From Bacillota bacterium (GTDB lineage: Bacteria; Bacillota; Clostridia; Lachnospirales; Lachnospiraceae), in assembly GCA_023418475.1 (NCBI GenBank), contig JAEZZO010000072.1:62001-126000 (forward strand): a DNA stretch of 64,000 nucleotides, in the 5' to 3' direction. This document shows, one piece after another, positions 9,046 to 18,636 of the stretch. The notes below the pieces were generated by a model that was not told the origin of the DNA, made no database searches, and saw nothing but the letters and a program-made list of their open reading frames with translations. The stretch's first letter is position 1. Each line of letters opens with the position of its first letter. The position numbers were made by a program, and so were the translations under genes.

Positions 9046-9951
9046 ATGAACAGTGATATTAGGCGTTTTCTAAAGTCAAGGTTATCAGATAAAATATTTA
9101 TTATACTGGTTTACGCTATTTTGACGGCAGTGCTGCTGATGGTTTTAATTCCCTTATTATTTGTGGTCAGTGCCTCTCTATCGGATCCACAGGCGGTAAT
9201 CAGCGGTAAAGTATTTATTTTTCCTAAGGACATTACTTTCAAGGGGTATATAGCGATTATCAAATACGGTAAATTTCTGACAGGCTTTCGAAATTCCGTT
9301 TTTTATACGGCAGCAGGTACGTTTATCAGTATTGTGATGACAATATTATGTGCCTATCCGCTATCCAGAAAGGAATTCACCGCAAGAAATAAAATATCAG
9401 CATACTTTGTCTTCACAATGTATTTCAGCGGCGGGATGATTCCTACCTATATGCTGATCAACGGACTTGGAATGATTGATACCGTATGGGCAATTTTAAT
9501 TCCTTCTGCGATGTCAACTTATAATATGATTATCTGCAGAACCTTTATGGTGAATTCCATACCGGATGAATTATACGAAGCGGGATGTATTGATGGCTGT
9601 ACCCCTTTTGTTTATTTATATAAAGTTGTAGTGCCGCTTTGCAGGCCAATAATAGCGGTGCTTGTATTATATTATGGAGTTGCAAAATGGAATAGCTACT
9701 ATGATGCAATGCTATATTTAAAAACAGAATCACTTAATCCATTAACTATTATTCTCAGGCAAATTCTGATATTGGGTAAGGTTGATATGACAAAGGTTAG
9801 TGATGTATCTGCGCTTGAAGCACAAAGAGGCTTGACAGATCTGTTAAAATATTCGACTATAGTTGTAGCAAGCCTTCCGGTACTAATTATTTATCCGTTT
9901 GTCCAGAGGCATTTTGTAAAGGGAGTAATGATTGGAGCGGTAAAAGGCTAA
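9046..9951 (+). CDS. sugar ABC transporter permease (LplC/YtcP type)
   Basis: A 301-residue permease and partner of the LplB-like protein. Six membrane helices are visible, beginning with IFIILVYAILTAVLLMVLIP. MYFSGGMIPTYMLINGLGMID is characteristic of the YtcP/LplC group. The EAA loop reads LYEAGCIDGCTPFVYLYKVV, and the end KGVMIGAVKG is the conserved tail. The open frame extends back to a GTG at 9013, but that start would place the hairpin 9016-9031 inside the coding region. ATG 9046 with AGG upstream gives the family length, so I prefer it. Confidence 0.9.
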   Translation: MNSDIRRFLKSRLSDKIFIILVYAILTAVLLMVLIPLLFVVSASLSDPQAVISGKVFIFPKDITFKGYIAIIKYGKFLTGFRNSVFYTAAGTFISIVMTILCAYPLSRKEFTARNKISAYFVFTMYFSGGMIPTYMLINGLGMIDTVWAILIPSAMSTYNMIICRTFMVNSIPDELYEAGCIDGCTPFVYLYKVVVPLCRPIIAVLVLYYGVAKWNSYYDAMLYLKTESLNPLTIILRQILILGKVDMTKVSDVSALEAQRGLTDLLKYSTIVVASLPVLIIYPFVQRHFVKGVMIGAVKG

Positions 9952-9970
9952 ATAAAAAGGAGGATTTCCT

Positions 9971-11281
9971 ATGTATCAATTTCAGAAGAAGGAATATGAC
10001 CGCAGAGTGGAATGGTATCAAAAGGCACGTTTTGGAATGTTTATACATTGGGGACTTTATGCTATTCCCGCCAGAGGAGAATGGGTTAGAAGCATTGAAA
10101 AAATATCCAGGGAAGAATACATGAAGTATTATTATGAATTTAATCCGGAGAATTGTGATCCAGGTGAGTGGGTAAGAAAAGCAAAACAGGCAGGAATGAA
10201 ATATATTGTACTCACAGCAAAACATCATGATGGATTTTGCCTATTTGACAGTCAGTATACAGATTTCAAAGTGACGAATACGAAGTGCCGCCGTGATTTC
10301 GTAGCGGAGTATACGACAGCAGCACGCGCGGAAGGACTTAAAGTGGGATTGTACTATTCGCTGCTGGACTGGTATCATGATGATTATCCGCATTATAGTG
10401 ACAAAATTCACCCTATGCGCGGAAATGAAGCATATAAGGATGACAGCCGTAATTGGGATAATTACATAGAATATATGCATAATCAGGTTCGGGAACTCTG
10501 CACGAATTATGGACAAATCGATATTCTATGGTTTGATTTCTCCTATGATGACAAAAGAGGAGAAGCCTGGAAAGCGGAGCAGCTGTGTGATATGGTTCGC
10601 TCTCTTCAACCGGGAGTAATTATTGATAACCGGCTGGAGGTAAGCGGAGAAGGTTTTGGTTCGCTGGCAGCGGGAAATCCCACACCATACCATGGAGATT
10701 TTGTCAGCCCCGAACAGATCATTCCACCGGACGGAATAAAGGATGTATTTGGAAATCCACTCGTATGGGAAGCTTGTATCACGATGAATAACCATTGGGG
10801 TTATCATGCGACAGACAGATTTTATAAACCTGCCTCCATGATTATCAAGAAGCTGGTGGAGTGTGTTTCAAAGGGAGGTAATCTGCTGCTGAATATAGGA
10901 CCTGATGCAAATGGCAATATACCGCAGGAAGCATCGGACATATTAAGTGAAGTCGGCGTATGGATGAAGAAGAATGGAAGAAGTATATATGGATGCGGTT
11001 ATGCTGGAATGGAAAAACCGGAGAACGGAAGAATTACCGGGAATGATACGGCCTTATACTTTCATGTTTTTGAAAATACAATAGGACCAATGCCATTACG
11101 GGGAATTAATAAAGATCGGATTGCCAGCATACGTAATCTTAGTACGGGACACGAAATACAGATCTCGGACAGCTGGGTACACAGCGATTACCCGGATATT
11201 GCTTTTGCGGATCTTGGACCCGACCCCATCCTGCCGGATCCTGTTGATACGGTACTAGAAATCAAAATGTTTAGTGAATAG
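9971..11281 (+). CDS. alpha-L-fucosidase, GH29
   Basis: A 436-residue glycoside hydrolase predicted to release L-fucose from glycan ends by a retaining mechanism. The N-terminal WYQKARFGMFIHWGLYAIPA (15-34) is the GH29 hallmark. LTAKHHDGFCLFDS (81-94) provides substrate-binding histidines, and ILWFDFSYDD (185-194) carries the likely nucleophile Asp189. The (beta/alpha)8 barrel ends near residue 340 and a small beta-sandwich completes it. No signal peptide is present, so it acts in the cytoplasm on imported oligosaccharides, consistent with its place 19 bases after the second permease. AGGAGG lies upstream of the ATG. The general acid could not be placed with certainty; in GH29 it is poorly conserved. 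Confidence 0.93.
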   Translation: MYQFQKKEYDRRVEWYQKARFGMFIHWGLYAIPARGEWVRSIEKISREEYMKYYYEFNPENCDPGEWVRKAKQAGMKYIVLTAKHHDGFCLFDSQYTDFKVTNTKCRRDFVAEYTTAARAEGLKVGLYYSLLDWYHDDYPHYSDKIHPMRGNEAYKDDSRNWDNYIEYMHNQVRELCTNYGQIDILWFDFSYDDKRGEAWKAEQLCDMVRSLQPGVIIDNRLEVSGEGFGSLAAGNPTPYHGDFVSPEQIIPPDGIKDVFGNPLVWEACITMNNHWGYHATDRFYKPASMIIKKLVECVSKGGNLLLNIGPDANGNIPQEASDILSEVGVWMKKNGRSIYGCGYAGMEKPENGRITGNDTALYFHVFENTIGPMPLRGINKDRIASIRNLSTGHEIQISDSWVHSDYPDIAFADLGPDPILPDPVDTVLEIKMFSE

Positions 11282-11293
11282 GAGAAAAGTCAG

Positions 11294-13819
11294 GTGTCAG
11301 AATTTATTACAAAAAATTTAGCTGAGAAGATAATCAAAAATTATAGTAAAAACATGAACCTGTATCCACTAAAAAAGCAGGAGGTGGATCATTATCTCAC
11401 CAAAATAGAGGATGAGGAGGAAAAACTGGGAATGCTCTACACCTATGCCTATATGCCGGTGGGGGATATTGTAACGTATCAGCCAGAGGAGCTTTATCCC
11501 TTCGTAAAATATGCATTCCTTGCGAGAAGAACAATTGCTTATACCAAACAGATACCTGCAGAACTGTTTTTAGCCTATGTTTTGTTTTACAGGATGAATA
11601 ATGAAAACCTGGATGGACACAGGGAGAGCTTTTACGGGGAATTGTATCCGCTGGTCAGCAGCCTGGATATGGAGCAGGCTGCATTGCAGGTTAATTACTG
11701 GTGTTATGAGAAAGCAACCTATATTTCTACCGATATACGAACTGCGGCACCACTTACCACATTAAAGCGGGCGGAGGGAAGATGTGGGGAGGAATCCACG
11801 CTATCAGTGGCAGCTCTTCGAAGCGTGGGTATTCCGGCTAGACAGTGTTATGTGCCAAGATGGGCTCATTGCGATGACAATCATGCCTGGGTAGAGGTAT
11901 GGGTAAACGGCAGATGGTATTATTTCGGTGCCTGTGAGCCGGAACCGGTTTTAAATAAAGGCTGGTTTACCGCAGCTGCATCCAAATCCATGCTGGCAGT
12001 AGCCAGAACCTTCTCGGATGTCATCCTGGAAGCGGAATCAAAACAAAGCTCACCGATTCTGGAAATGGTTAATACGACAGCCACTTACGGAGAATGTAAA
12101 AGGATAGAAATAACCGTTACAAGGAAGAACGCTCCGGTCGAGGGAATTAAGGTGTCTTTTGAATTAGTAAATGCTGCAGAGCTGTATCCGATTTATTCCT
12201 CTTTTACAGATGGTGAGGGAATAGCAGATTTCTTTACCGGATTAGGAGATATCTATATTCATGTACAGGATGAGGACCGGTTTATATATTATAAAATGGA
12301 TGTTCGAAGGGAAGATAGAATTACCTTAAAATTAGAAGACAGCATTACGACGGACCGTTTTTCTTCTGTTTGCAGAGAAGCCTTCGACCTGGTGCCGCCA
12401 AAGGAAAGAGTAAGTATATCTTTAAAAACAGAGGTCGGTGAAGAACAGATCCACAAAGAAAAACTGACAAAATGTGAGACTGTGAGAGAAAACTATAAAA
12501 AGAGCTTCTTCCCATTCTCTGAAGAGAAAATAAGCAGACAATGGTATCTATCTATGGCGAGAGGGAATAAGAGGGAAATTGAAAAATTTCAGGAGCTGGA
12601 GCAATTTACGCAAGAAGATAAATTAGAGCTGCTTGCTACTTTAAGCGAAAAGGATTTCGCAGATATCACCGCGCAGATTTTGGAGGAGTATCTGGAGACG
12701 TCACAGAATTATAAAATGAAGTATACAGAAGATATTTACAGGGATTACGTTCTTGCTCCACGAGTGGCAAATGAGATGATCCGTAAGGAAAGAAAATGGA
12801 TAGCAAGATTTTTCGAGGGGAAAGCGGTTGAAAATCCTTTGGATCTATGGAATTATATGAATGAAAATATCGAACTTGCTGATGAAATGAGCTGTGATAC
12901 AATTCTCTGCGCTGCATCCGGCGCGCTGCTACATAAAGTGTGCGGCAAGCATTCGTATTCGATTGTCTATGTGAGTATCTGCAGGGCACTTGGTATGGCT
13001 GCCAGATTAAATCCGATTACTCATGAACCGGAATACTATGATGCTCTTGCGGATGGCTCCTATGGCTTCATTCCGGTGAGAGCGGATAAGAAGCCGGAAT
13101 TATATCCGGTAATCATTAAGAATGCCTCCGGAAGGCAGCTAAAATATGACGAACAAATAACGATTGCAAGATATCAGGATTGCAATTATCAAACTCTCTC
13201 TTATCCGGGACTGCAAATGGAGGATTGCTTCCACCTGGAGGCCGAGCAGGGAAGCTATCGTATTCTTAGCTGTATCCGTCAGATTGACGGAACCGTATCG
13301 GCATACGCTTATTATTTTAATGTACCGGATATCGGGGAGTTAACGGTAGAGTTAAGAGACGATGCCACGGAAAGTCTGTTAAAAAACGTAGAACTTCCTG
13401 ATACATTGGTGGAGAATTCAACGCATATGCTGCTATCACTTAGGAGTCTGACTAAAGAGAAGAAGGCAGTCATTGCGTTTGCTGAGCCTGGGAAGGAACC
13501 AACAGAGCATCTGCTGCAGGAGCTGCTTGCCAGCGGTCAAAAGCTTAATGAAGCGGGTTGCAGTGTGCTTATTCTTCTATCCGATTGGGCAGAAGCGGAT
13601 AATGCAACGCTTATGAAGGTACAGCGCGAGGCTGATAATATTGGTGTGTATGTATGCAAAGATAGAAAATATAAGGCACAGTTGCAAGAAGCAATGCAGG
13701 TTGGAGATGAACGTATGCCATTTGCAATGGCAGTCACTTCCGGATTTACGGGACAGTATGCGTTTGCAAATTATAATATAGGAACGGTAGAGACTCTTTT
13801 ATCAATCCTGAGATTTTAA
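11294..13819 (+). CDS. large cytoplasmic protein with two transglutaminase-like domains
   Basis: An 841-residue protein starting at GTG 11294 with AGGAG upstream. The first papain-like transglutaminase core (about 125-225) has the Cys motif RAEGRCGEES (Cys164) and the His motif DNHAWVEVW (His197). The third catalytic position reads FGACEPEP, where an Asp is usual, as in a subgroup of bacterial proteins with this exact signature. Next come an Ig/carrier-like beta domain (about 260-345) and a helical region. A second, weaker transglutaminase-like core (about 530-600) has SCDTILCAAS, SIVYVSICRALGMAARL and THEPEYY. The C-terminus is beta-rich and ends in a small domain about 100 residues long. 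There is no signal peptide or membrane helix. It is probably a peptidase or amidohydrolase acting on an imported glycopeptide in the fucosidase operon; the substrate is unknown. Confidence 0.8.
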   Translation: MSEFITKNLAEKIIKNYSKNMNLYPLKKQEVDHYLTKIEDEEEKLGMLYTYAYMPVGDIVTYQPEELYPFVKYAFLARRTIAYTKQIPAELFLAYVLFYRMNNENLDGHRESFYGELYPLVSSLDMEQAALQVNYWCYEKATYISTDIRTAAPLTTLKRAEGRCGEESTLSVAALRSVGIPARQCYVPRWAHCDDNHAWVEVWVNGRWYYFGACEPEPVLNKGWFTAAASKSMLAVARTFSDVILEAESKQSSPILEMVNTTATYGECKRIEITVTRKNAPVEGIKVSFELVNAAELYPIYSSFTDGEGIADFFTGLGDIYIHVQDEDRFIYYKMDVRREDRITLKLEDSITTDRFSSVCREAFDLVPPKERVSISLKTEVGEEQIHKEKLTKCETVRENYKKSFFPFSEEKISRQWYLSMARGNKREIEKFQELEQFTQEDKLELLATLSEKDFADITAQILEEYLETSQNYKMKYTEDIYRDYVLAPRVANEMIRKERKWIARFFEGKAVENPLDLWNYMNENIELADEMSCDTILCAASGALLHKVCGKHSYSIVYVSICRALGMAARLNPITHEPEYYDALADGSYGFIPVRADKKPELYPVIIKNASGRQLKYDEQITIARYQDCNYQTLSYPGLQMEDCFHLEAEQGSYRILSCIRQIDGTVSAYAYYFNVPDIGELTVELRDDATESLLKNVELPDTLVENSTHMLLSLRSLTKEKKAVIAFAEPGKEPTEHLLQELLASGQKLNEAGCSVLILLSDWAEADNATLMKVQREADNIGVYVCKDRKYKAQLQEAMQVGDERMPFAMAVTSGFTGQYAFANYNIGTVETLLSILRF

Positions 13820-13911
13820 TAAGACAGTTACAGTCCGGAGATGATAAAACTCAATATGAATTACATACGAAGAAAATAGATGCTTCGGGGTCGAATTTAA
13901 GGGAAAGGAGG

Positions 13912-15372
13912 TTGTGCTTCATTAGAAAAAAGATAAAATTATTTTTTATTTCTGTTTCTATCCTTCTGGTATTATCCTTGCTTCTGACATCAAAGACGGC
14001 GTGTGCAGAGAAGGTAACAGAGGTACCTGCAAAGAAAATAGAGGTTAAATTTTATTACAGCAATGCCTGCGCAGCCTGCCATGAAGAGAAGAATTTTGAA
14101 GACATAGCCCGAAGAGAGCTTAAGGATATTGCAGACAGCTATCCGCATGAAATATGGACTTATAACTGCTTCCGGCCCGAAGACCAGAAGAAATATAAAG
14201 AGGAGCTGGATATCCATGGATGGGATATGACACAAGCTCCCCTGCCCCTTCTGGTAATTGGTGATCAGATGGTAAGCGGAGAAAAACAAATAGAGCAGCA
14301 GCTGCATTCTCTGTATCAGAAAGAGGTAAGCTTAATACGTCAAGCGGAGAAAATGATATATTTTTCCACGGTTTCCTGTTCGGATTGCAAGAAAGTCAAA
14401 GCACTTCTGAAACAATACGGAGTGGAGGCTGAGGAATACGGGATTGAAGAGGCAGAGAATCTGCAAGCATTGTACCAATATTTTGAACGCTATGGAGTGA
14501 AAGAAAAAGAGCAGCAGGTACCGATTATATTCTGGAAAAATAAATATTATTCAGGTGTCGAAGAAATTAAAAAAGCATTCAAAAATAGTATAGAGGAAGC
14601 TTCAGAGAGAAATGAAACGGCATTGGCAGCAGAAGATAAGTTTCTACCAACCTTATCCTGGAAGGATTGCGGTAAGGTTCTGCTTACCGGGTTGGTAAAC
14701 GGCTTAAACCCCTGTTCGGCATCTTTACTGCTATTTTTATTGTCTCTTTTTGCGGTTTCCGGATTATCGGTAAAGAGAGTAGGCTTTTCTTATCTTGCAG
14801 GCCGTTTCCTTTCTTATCTGCTGGCAGGAGTGGGGATCTTCTCGGTGGGGACCTATATCAATGAGAGGCTTATGGGGACGGTAACGGTCATTGTGTCAGC
14901 GGTCTTTCTTGTTTTGGCAGTCATTTTGGGTGGACTTAATTTACTGGATTATATTCATGTCAAGAGACAGGAGTATGAAAAGGTTATTCTTCAGCTGCCA
15001 AAACCATTAAAGCACTGGAACTATAACAAAATTAAAATAGTCAGGAACATATCTTTAAAATGGCTTATGCCGGCAGTATTTATTCTGGGATTTGTGATCT
15101 CAGCAGGGGAGTTCTTTTGTACTGGTCAGATTTATGCTGCAGTGATTCTATCTATGATTAAAGAAAAAATGTATTACCTAAAAGCACTAATTCTTCTGCT
15201 TCTATATGTTACGGCAATGTGTGCTCCTCACGCAGTTATTATATGTATCGTGGATAAAAAGAAGGCGATAGCGGATGCTTCGCAGATGTCAACAAAACAA
15301 ATACCTTATTATAAATTATTCAGTGCTTTTCTATTCCTGGGGTTTGCGGTATGGATATTTTATTCGATGTAA
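13912..15372 (+). CDS. double thioredoxin-like / DsbD-CcdA-like membrane protein
   Basis: A 486-residue predicted exported redox protein. A signal or anchor helix (about 7-30) is followed by two thioredoxin-fold segments outside the membrane, each with a CxxC pair: NACAACHEE near residue 55 and VSCSDCKKV near 157. From about residue 255 there are about six membrane helices resembling the CcdA/DsbD electron-transfer core, with GLNPCSASLLLF and a second Cys in FFCTGQIYAA. The likely role is moving electrons across the membrane to outside thiols. The start is odd. AGGAGG (13906-13911) abuts TTG 13912, too close for efficient initiation, and the next in-frame candidate is ATT 13921 at ideal spacing. 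It lies 92 bases after the transglutaminase gene and may share its operon. Confidence 0.82.
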   Translation: MCFIRKKIKLFFISVSILLVLSLLLTSKTACAEKVTEVPAKKIEVKFYYSNACAACHEEKNFEDIARRELKDIADSYPHEIWTYNCFRPEDQKKYKEELDIHGWDMTQAPLPLLVIGDQMVSGEKQIEQQLHSLYQKEVSLIRQAEKMIYFSTVSCSDCKKVKALLKQYGVEAEEYGIEEAENLQALYQYFERYGVKEKEQQVPIIFWKNKYYSGVEEIKKAFKNSIEEASERNETALAAEDKFLPTLSWKDCGKVLLTGLVNGLNPCSASLLLFLLSLFAVSGLSVKRVGFSYLAGRFLSYLLAGVGIFSVGTYINERLMGTVTVIVSAVFLVLAVILGGLNLLDYIHVKRQEYEKVILQLPKPLKHWNYNKIKIVRNISLKWLMPAVFILGFVISAGEFFCTGQIYAAVILSMIKEKMYYLKALILLLLYVTAMCAPHAVIICIVDKKKAIADASQMSTKQIPYYKLFSAFLFLGFAVWIFYSM

Positions 15373-15656
15373 GATATTTTGTCAAAGCAATTAAAATCCG
15401 CATAGGAATGCAGCAGCTTGTGTGCTTCCAGTGAAGAACAGCCGCTAGAAAGCAATTGTTCAATTTCAGAAAGTAAACGTATTTTAACCGCATTACGATG
15501 AATAAGACAAGGCTCCGGATCACGAAAGAACAGAATGCTTTTCTCTATGATGATATCTTCCCGTAAAGGCAGGTGATATAGGCTTCCTTGGAATAGAAGT
15601 TTATTTTCATGATAAATGGAGAGATGTTTTTCCTTTTTCTTGGTTTTAAAAATCAT
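15360..15656 (-). CDS. small conserved-looking protein of unknown function
   Basis: A 98-residue basic protein read on the minus strand, starting at ATG 15656 with a perfect AGGAGG seven bases upstream. The N-terminus is Lys-rich (MIFKTKKKEKHLSIYH). The middle is mixed helix/strand (HLPLREDIIIEKSILFF), and the rest is helical with three Cys residues in all. Its last codons overlap the last 13 bases of the redox gene on the other strand, tail to tail. I recognise no family. The ribosome site and the unbroken frame in an otherwise repeat-filled gap support a real gene; the single C..C arrangement is not a metal motif. Confidence 0.6.
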   Translation of the reverse strand: MIFKTKKKEKHLSIYHENKLLFQGSLYHLPLREDIIIEKSILFFRDPEPCLIHRNAVKIRLLSEIEQLLSSGCSSLEAHKLLHSYADFNCFDKISYIE

Positions 15657-15734
15657 TTAATAACCTCCTAAAATGCGCTTCCCGGTAAGAAATCTTTACT
15701 AAAATTATAAGGGATATCTATAGCATTGTCCAGC

Positions 15735-15939
15735 TATATAAGATTCGATTGTCAAAAGCTTGATCTAGGTTATACAGATGAATATGAGTGCCTATATTCA
15801 TCTGGACTTGCCTTTAACCTCCTATAATTGCGAAAGCAAGCAATCATAGGACGCCCGGCCTGCTCTGCATGAATTCATAGGCACTCATATTCATAGGGCA
15901 AATCATTTTTAGGATTTTGATAATCGAATCCTATATAAG
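15735..15939 (+). repeat. palindromic MITE-like element, family B copy 1
   Basis: Terminal inverted repeats CTATATAAGATTCGATT and AATCGAATCCTATATAAG flank a structured interior. Positions 15778-15795 and 15877-15894 are perfectly complementary over 18 bases (ATGAATATGAGTGCCTAT). A further hairpin (15821-15850) containing TTGCGAAAGC is nested in the loop. Shorter members are at 48826-48931 (inverted) and 50241-50357. It fills most of the 343-base gap before the AraC gene and contains no open frame. Confidence 0.75.
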
Positions 15940-15999
15940 TAATTGCGATACTGCTATATATAATAAATGTCCGGCGGTAGGTGGAAAGGAGAACAGAGA

Positions 16000-18303
16000 A
16001 TGAAGAAGGAAGGGTTCATCAATCAAAGAAACAGAATATCCATCAGTCTGCTGCTGTCTTATCTGGTAATATTAATTATCCCCTTTATTGCATTACTAAT
16101 AATATATTCCGCTGCCTCAAAGCTATTGATGGAGGTACAGATAGGCAGGGTATCAAATTCTTTGGCAAACACGGCTACGAACCTGGACCGGCAGCTTCGT
16201 GAAACTTATAATGTCGGAAGGTATATCAGCAATGATCCTAAAGTTCTTAAACTGTGCAGAATGCAGGGTGACAAGGTGAAAAAAGTCGATTATTACGATT
16301 TCTATGAAATGACGACGAATTTTCCGAATTACAATCTGACGAATCAGATTATCAAAAATGTATATATGTTCTTTCGGGAACAGGATTACGTAGTAAAAAT
16401 ACCGGTTCTGGTACCGGCCAAGGAAAATGCATATCAAACCTTGGATTTTGCAGGAACTCTCAGTTATGAGGATTGTATCCGCCGCTATACCGAAGATTAT
16501 TTTGAAGGGACCATCCTTCCAATAAAATCAAATCAAAGTGAGGATGATTATTTTATTATGCTGCAGTCGTTTCCTTATGGAACGATAGGGCAGCCTTTTG
16601 GCGTTACAGTTATTGTCCTAAACCAGAAGCTAATTCTGAAGCAGATGAAATCTGTGCTTGATGGTGCAGAAGGAATAACTTTTATTAGTGATGAGGAAGG
16701 AAATATAATCCGCTCAGTGCAGGCAAAGGGGGGGTCCTTGAAAACGGAAGAGATCTTGCTTAAGCCGGAGGCACAGCCGGATGTTTTTGATACAAAAATA
16801 GACGGAAAGAGCTATGTTGCCTGCAAACGGAAATTAGAATCAGCACCCTGGTATGTGGTATCAATGATATCCCGGTCGGAATTACAAAAGAGAATTGGAT
16901 GGATGAGATATGCCATAATAATGGTCTGCGGACTTTCGATTTGTGTAGCACTTTCTATCTGTCTGCTGAAATGGAAAAGTAATGCAAGAATAGTAAACCG
17001 TTATTGTGATTTTAAATCTGCCATGAACTGGAAAGAAGAGAACTATCTAAGCTTCTGGAAGAGCCTTCCATTATTTCTGGATAGTGTTGAGGATTTGCAG
17101 GCAGAAATGAAGGAACAGAAAATTATATTAAGATCAGAAATACTACGTAAAATTCTATATAATGGATATCACAGCAAAGATGATATGGTTTATGATATGA
17201 GGCTTGCACAGCTTGATATGGCAGCAGGCTACTATAGTGTGGCTGTATTCAAAACAGATGACATGCATAGTCTGGAAATAAACTATTCAAAGACTGCCGG
17301 AACCTTTATACAGGAATATCTTCATAAAAATTCTTCTATAAGGTATGTAAGCTATGAGATTAATAACCAGTCGGCGGCAATGGTATTAATGAGTGATCAG
17401 CAGGGATTAATTGAGAAGTATGGGGATATCTTCTATCAATTGATTGTTATGCTGCAGGAAACATATCATGTCCAGGTTTTTATCGGACTAAGTGATGAGA
17501 CTGACAGCTTAATGAAGCTGCACCAAGCATATTTTCAGGCTCTTAAGGTCAGTGATTATCTGCGTTATTATGACCTTCGTATTCCGATGACAGAAAGAGA
17601 ATTACCGGCAAATACGAATAACTTCTATTTTCCGGTAGAATTGGAGCTGCGTTTCATCAAAGCCATATTAAGAGGAAAAGTAACGGAACTGAATAAAATA
17701 ATCCAGGAAATTCAAGAAGAAAATATGGCGAAACGAAAACTGAATATTGCAATGCTCTCCCATCTTACGGATATGATTCGGTGCACTGGTATCAGGGCTT
17801 TTAAGGAAGCGGGACTGGAGCAGCTCGATCCTTTTATAAAAAAACTGGAAAATTCTGAGAAAATAGAGGAGATTTTTCGGAATGTCATGGAAGCTAAGCA
17901 GATCATTGAAGAGGACGAAAAAGGAAAGCAGCTGGAGATGAACGAACAGCTGAAAAATCAGATTGATCAATATTTGCAGGACAATTATCATAAATATGAT
18001 TTTAATCTTACTATACTATCAGAATACTTAAAAATGCCTGAAAACAAAGTATATCAGGAATTTAAAAACTGTTATGGCGTGTCGATGAGTGAATATCTTG
18101 AAACGATGCGCATGAATAAGGCTTGTCAGCTATTGAGAGAACATATCATTGTGAAGGACGTGGCAGACATGGTCGGATATGGCAGCGATTATTCCTTCCG
18201 GCGTGCATTTAAACGGGTAATCGGAGTGTCCCCGAGTAGCTATGCGGATTTTGGTAATCCTCCCGATAACGGAGAGAAGGCTAATAGAATGCCATCCTTA
18301 TAA
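16000..18303 (+). CDS. membrane-anchored AraC-family transcriptional regulator
   Basis: A 767-residue one-component regulator. Membrane helices near 15-38 and 302-323 enclose an extracytoplasmic double-Cache-like sensor of about 260 residues. A cytoplasmic linker of about 330 residues leads to the AraC double helix-turn-helix (about 653-750; LTILSEYLKMPENKVYQEF and the closing GYGSDYSFRRAFKRVIGVSP). This architecture is common beside LplA-type uptake operons in Firmicutes, where binding of an outside sugar is thought to activate the neighbouring operon, here the one from 18637. An upstream ATG (15967) has no ribosome site, whereas ATG 16000 has AAAGGAG eight bases before it. The gene ends at the terminator 18407-18435. 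Confidence 0.92.
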   Translation: MKKEGFINQRNRISISLLLSYLVILIIPFIALLIIYSAASKLLMEVQIGRVSNSLANTATNLDRQLRETYNVGRYISNDPKVLKLCRMQGDKVKKVDYYDFYEMTTNFPNYNLTNQIIKNVYMFFREQDYVVKIPVLVPAKENAYQTLDFAGTLSYEDCIRRYTEDYFEGTILPIKSNQSEDDYFIMLQSFPYGTIGQPFGVTVIVLNQKLILKQMKSVLDGAEGITFISDEEGNIIRSVQAKGGSLKTEEILLKPEAQPDVFDTKIDGKSYVACKRKLESAPWYVVSMISRSELQKRIGWMRYAIIMVCGLSICVALSICLLKWKSNARIVNRYCDFKSAMNWKEENYLSFWKSLPLFLDSVEDLQAEMKEQKIILRSEILRKILYNGYHSKDDMVYDMRLAQLDMAAGYYSVAVFKTDDMHSLEINYSKTAGTFIQEYLHKNSSIRYVSYEINNQSAAMVLMSDQQGLIEKYGDIFYQLIVMLQETYHVQVFIGLSDETDSLMKLHQAYFQALKVSDYLRYYDLRIPMTERELPANTNNFYFPVELELRFIKAILRGKVTELNKIIQEIQEENMAKRKLNIAMLSHLTDMIRCTGIRAFKEAGLEQLDPFIKKLENSEKIEEIFRNVMEAKQIIEEDEKGKQLEMNEQLKNQIDQYLQDNYHKYDFNLTILSEYLKMPENKVYQEFKNCYGVSMSEYLETMRMNKACQLLREHIIVKDVADMVGYGSDYSFRRAFKRVIGVSPSSYADFGNPPDNGEKANRMPSL

Positions 18304-18406
18304 AAATGTGATATCAAAAATGAGAAATGAGGATGCTAATTTAGCATGTAGTACAAAAAAACGTAATTACAGAACAAAATATGTAAATCATATAGTTTAA
18401 TCCATT

Positions 18407-18435
18407 CCTCCTATCGCAGTAAATAGGAGGTTTTT
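18407..18435 (+). terminator. rho-independent terminator of the AraC gene
   Basis: CCTCCTAT-N8-ATAGGAGG is a perfect eight-pair stem followed by TTTTTC. It separates the regulator from the promoter of the second uptake operon. Confidence 0.85.
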
Positions 18436-18485
18436 CTATATATTTTCTGGACAAAAATCGTTAATCCGTAAAAAAATACTGTTAA

Positions 18486-18514
18486 TTTACATCTACCTGT
18501 TAAGCCGATATACT
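18486..18514 (+). promoter_or_regulatory. sigma-A promoter of the second uptake operon
   Basis: TTTACA (18486-18491), a 17-base spacer and TATACT (18509-18514), each one mismatch from consensus. The transcript would start near 18521, leaving a leader of about 115 bases that contains the family C hairpin. Confidence 0.65.
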
Positions 18515-18555
18515 GAAAACGCGAGATACGGCAGAGGATCGTATCAAGTCAGATG

Positions 18556-18593
18556 ATTGCAAAACACGAAAAATAGTTATATTGTTTTGCAAT
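18556..18593 (+). repeat. TTGCGAAAC-type hairpin, family C copy 1
   Basis: ATTGCAAAAC and GTTTTGCAAT form a perfect ten-pair stem with an 18-base loop, ending 43 bases before the lipoprotein start and inside the predicted 5' leader. Related stems with TTGCGAAA/TTTCGCAA arms sit 34-53 bases before the starts at 23136, 38738 and 56432. Confidence 0.65.
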
Positions 18594-18636
18594 TATCTCC
18601 TATAAAACTTTAAAAGTGAGGAGTGTTTGCAGGATT

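Noticed and set aside
18512..18526. possible catabolite-response (cre) site before the second uptake operon
   Set aside because: Only the central CG and a few flanking bases match the consensus, with mismatches at several required positions.
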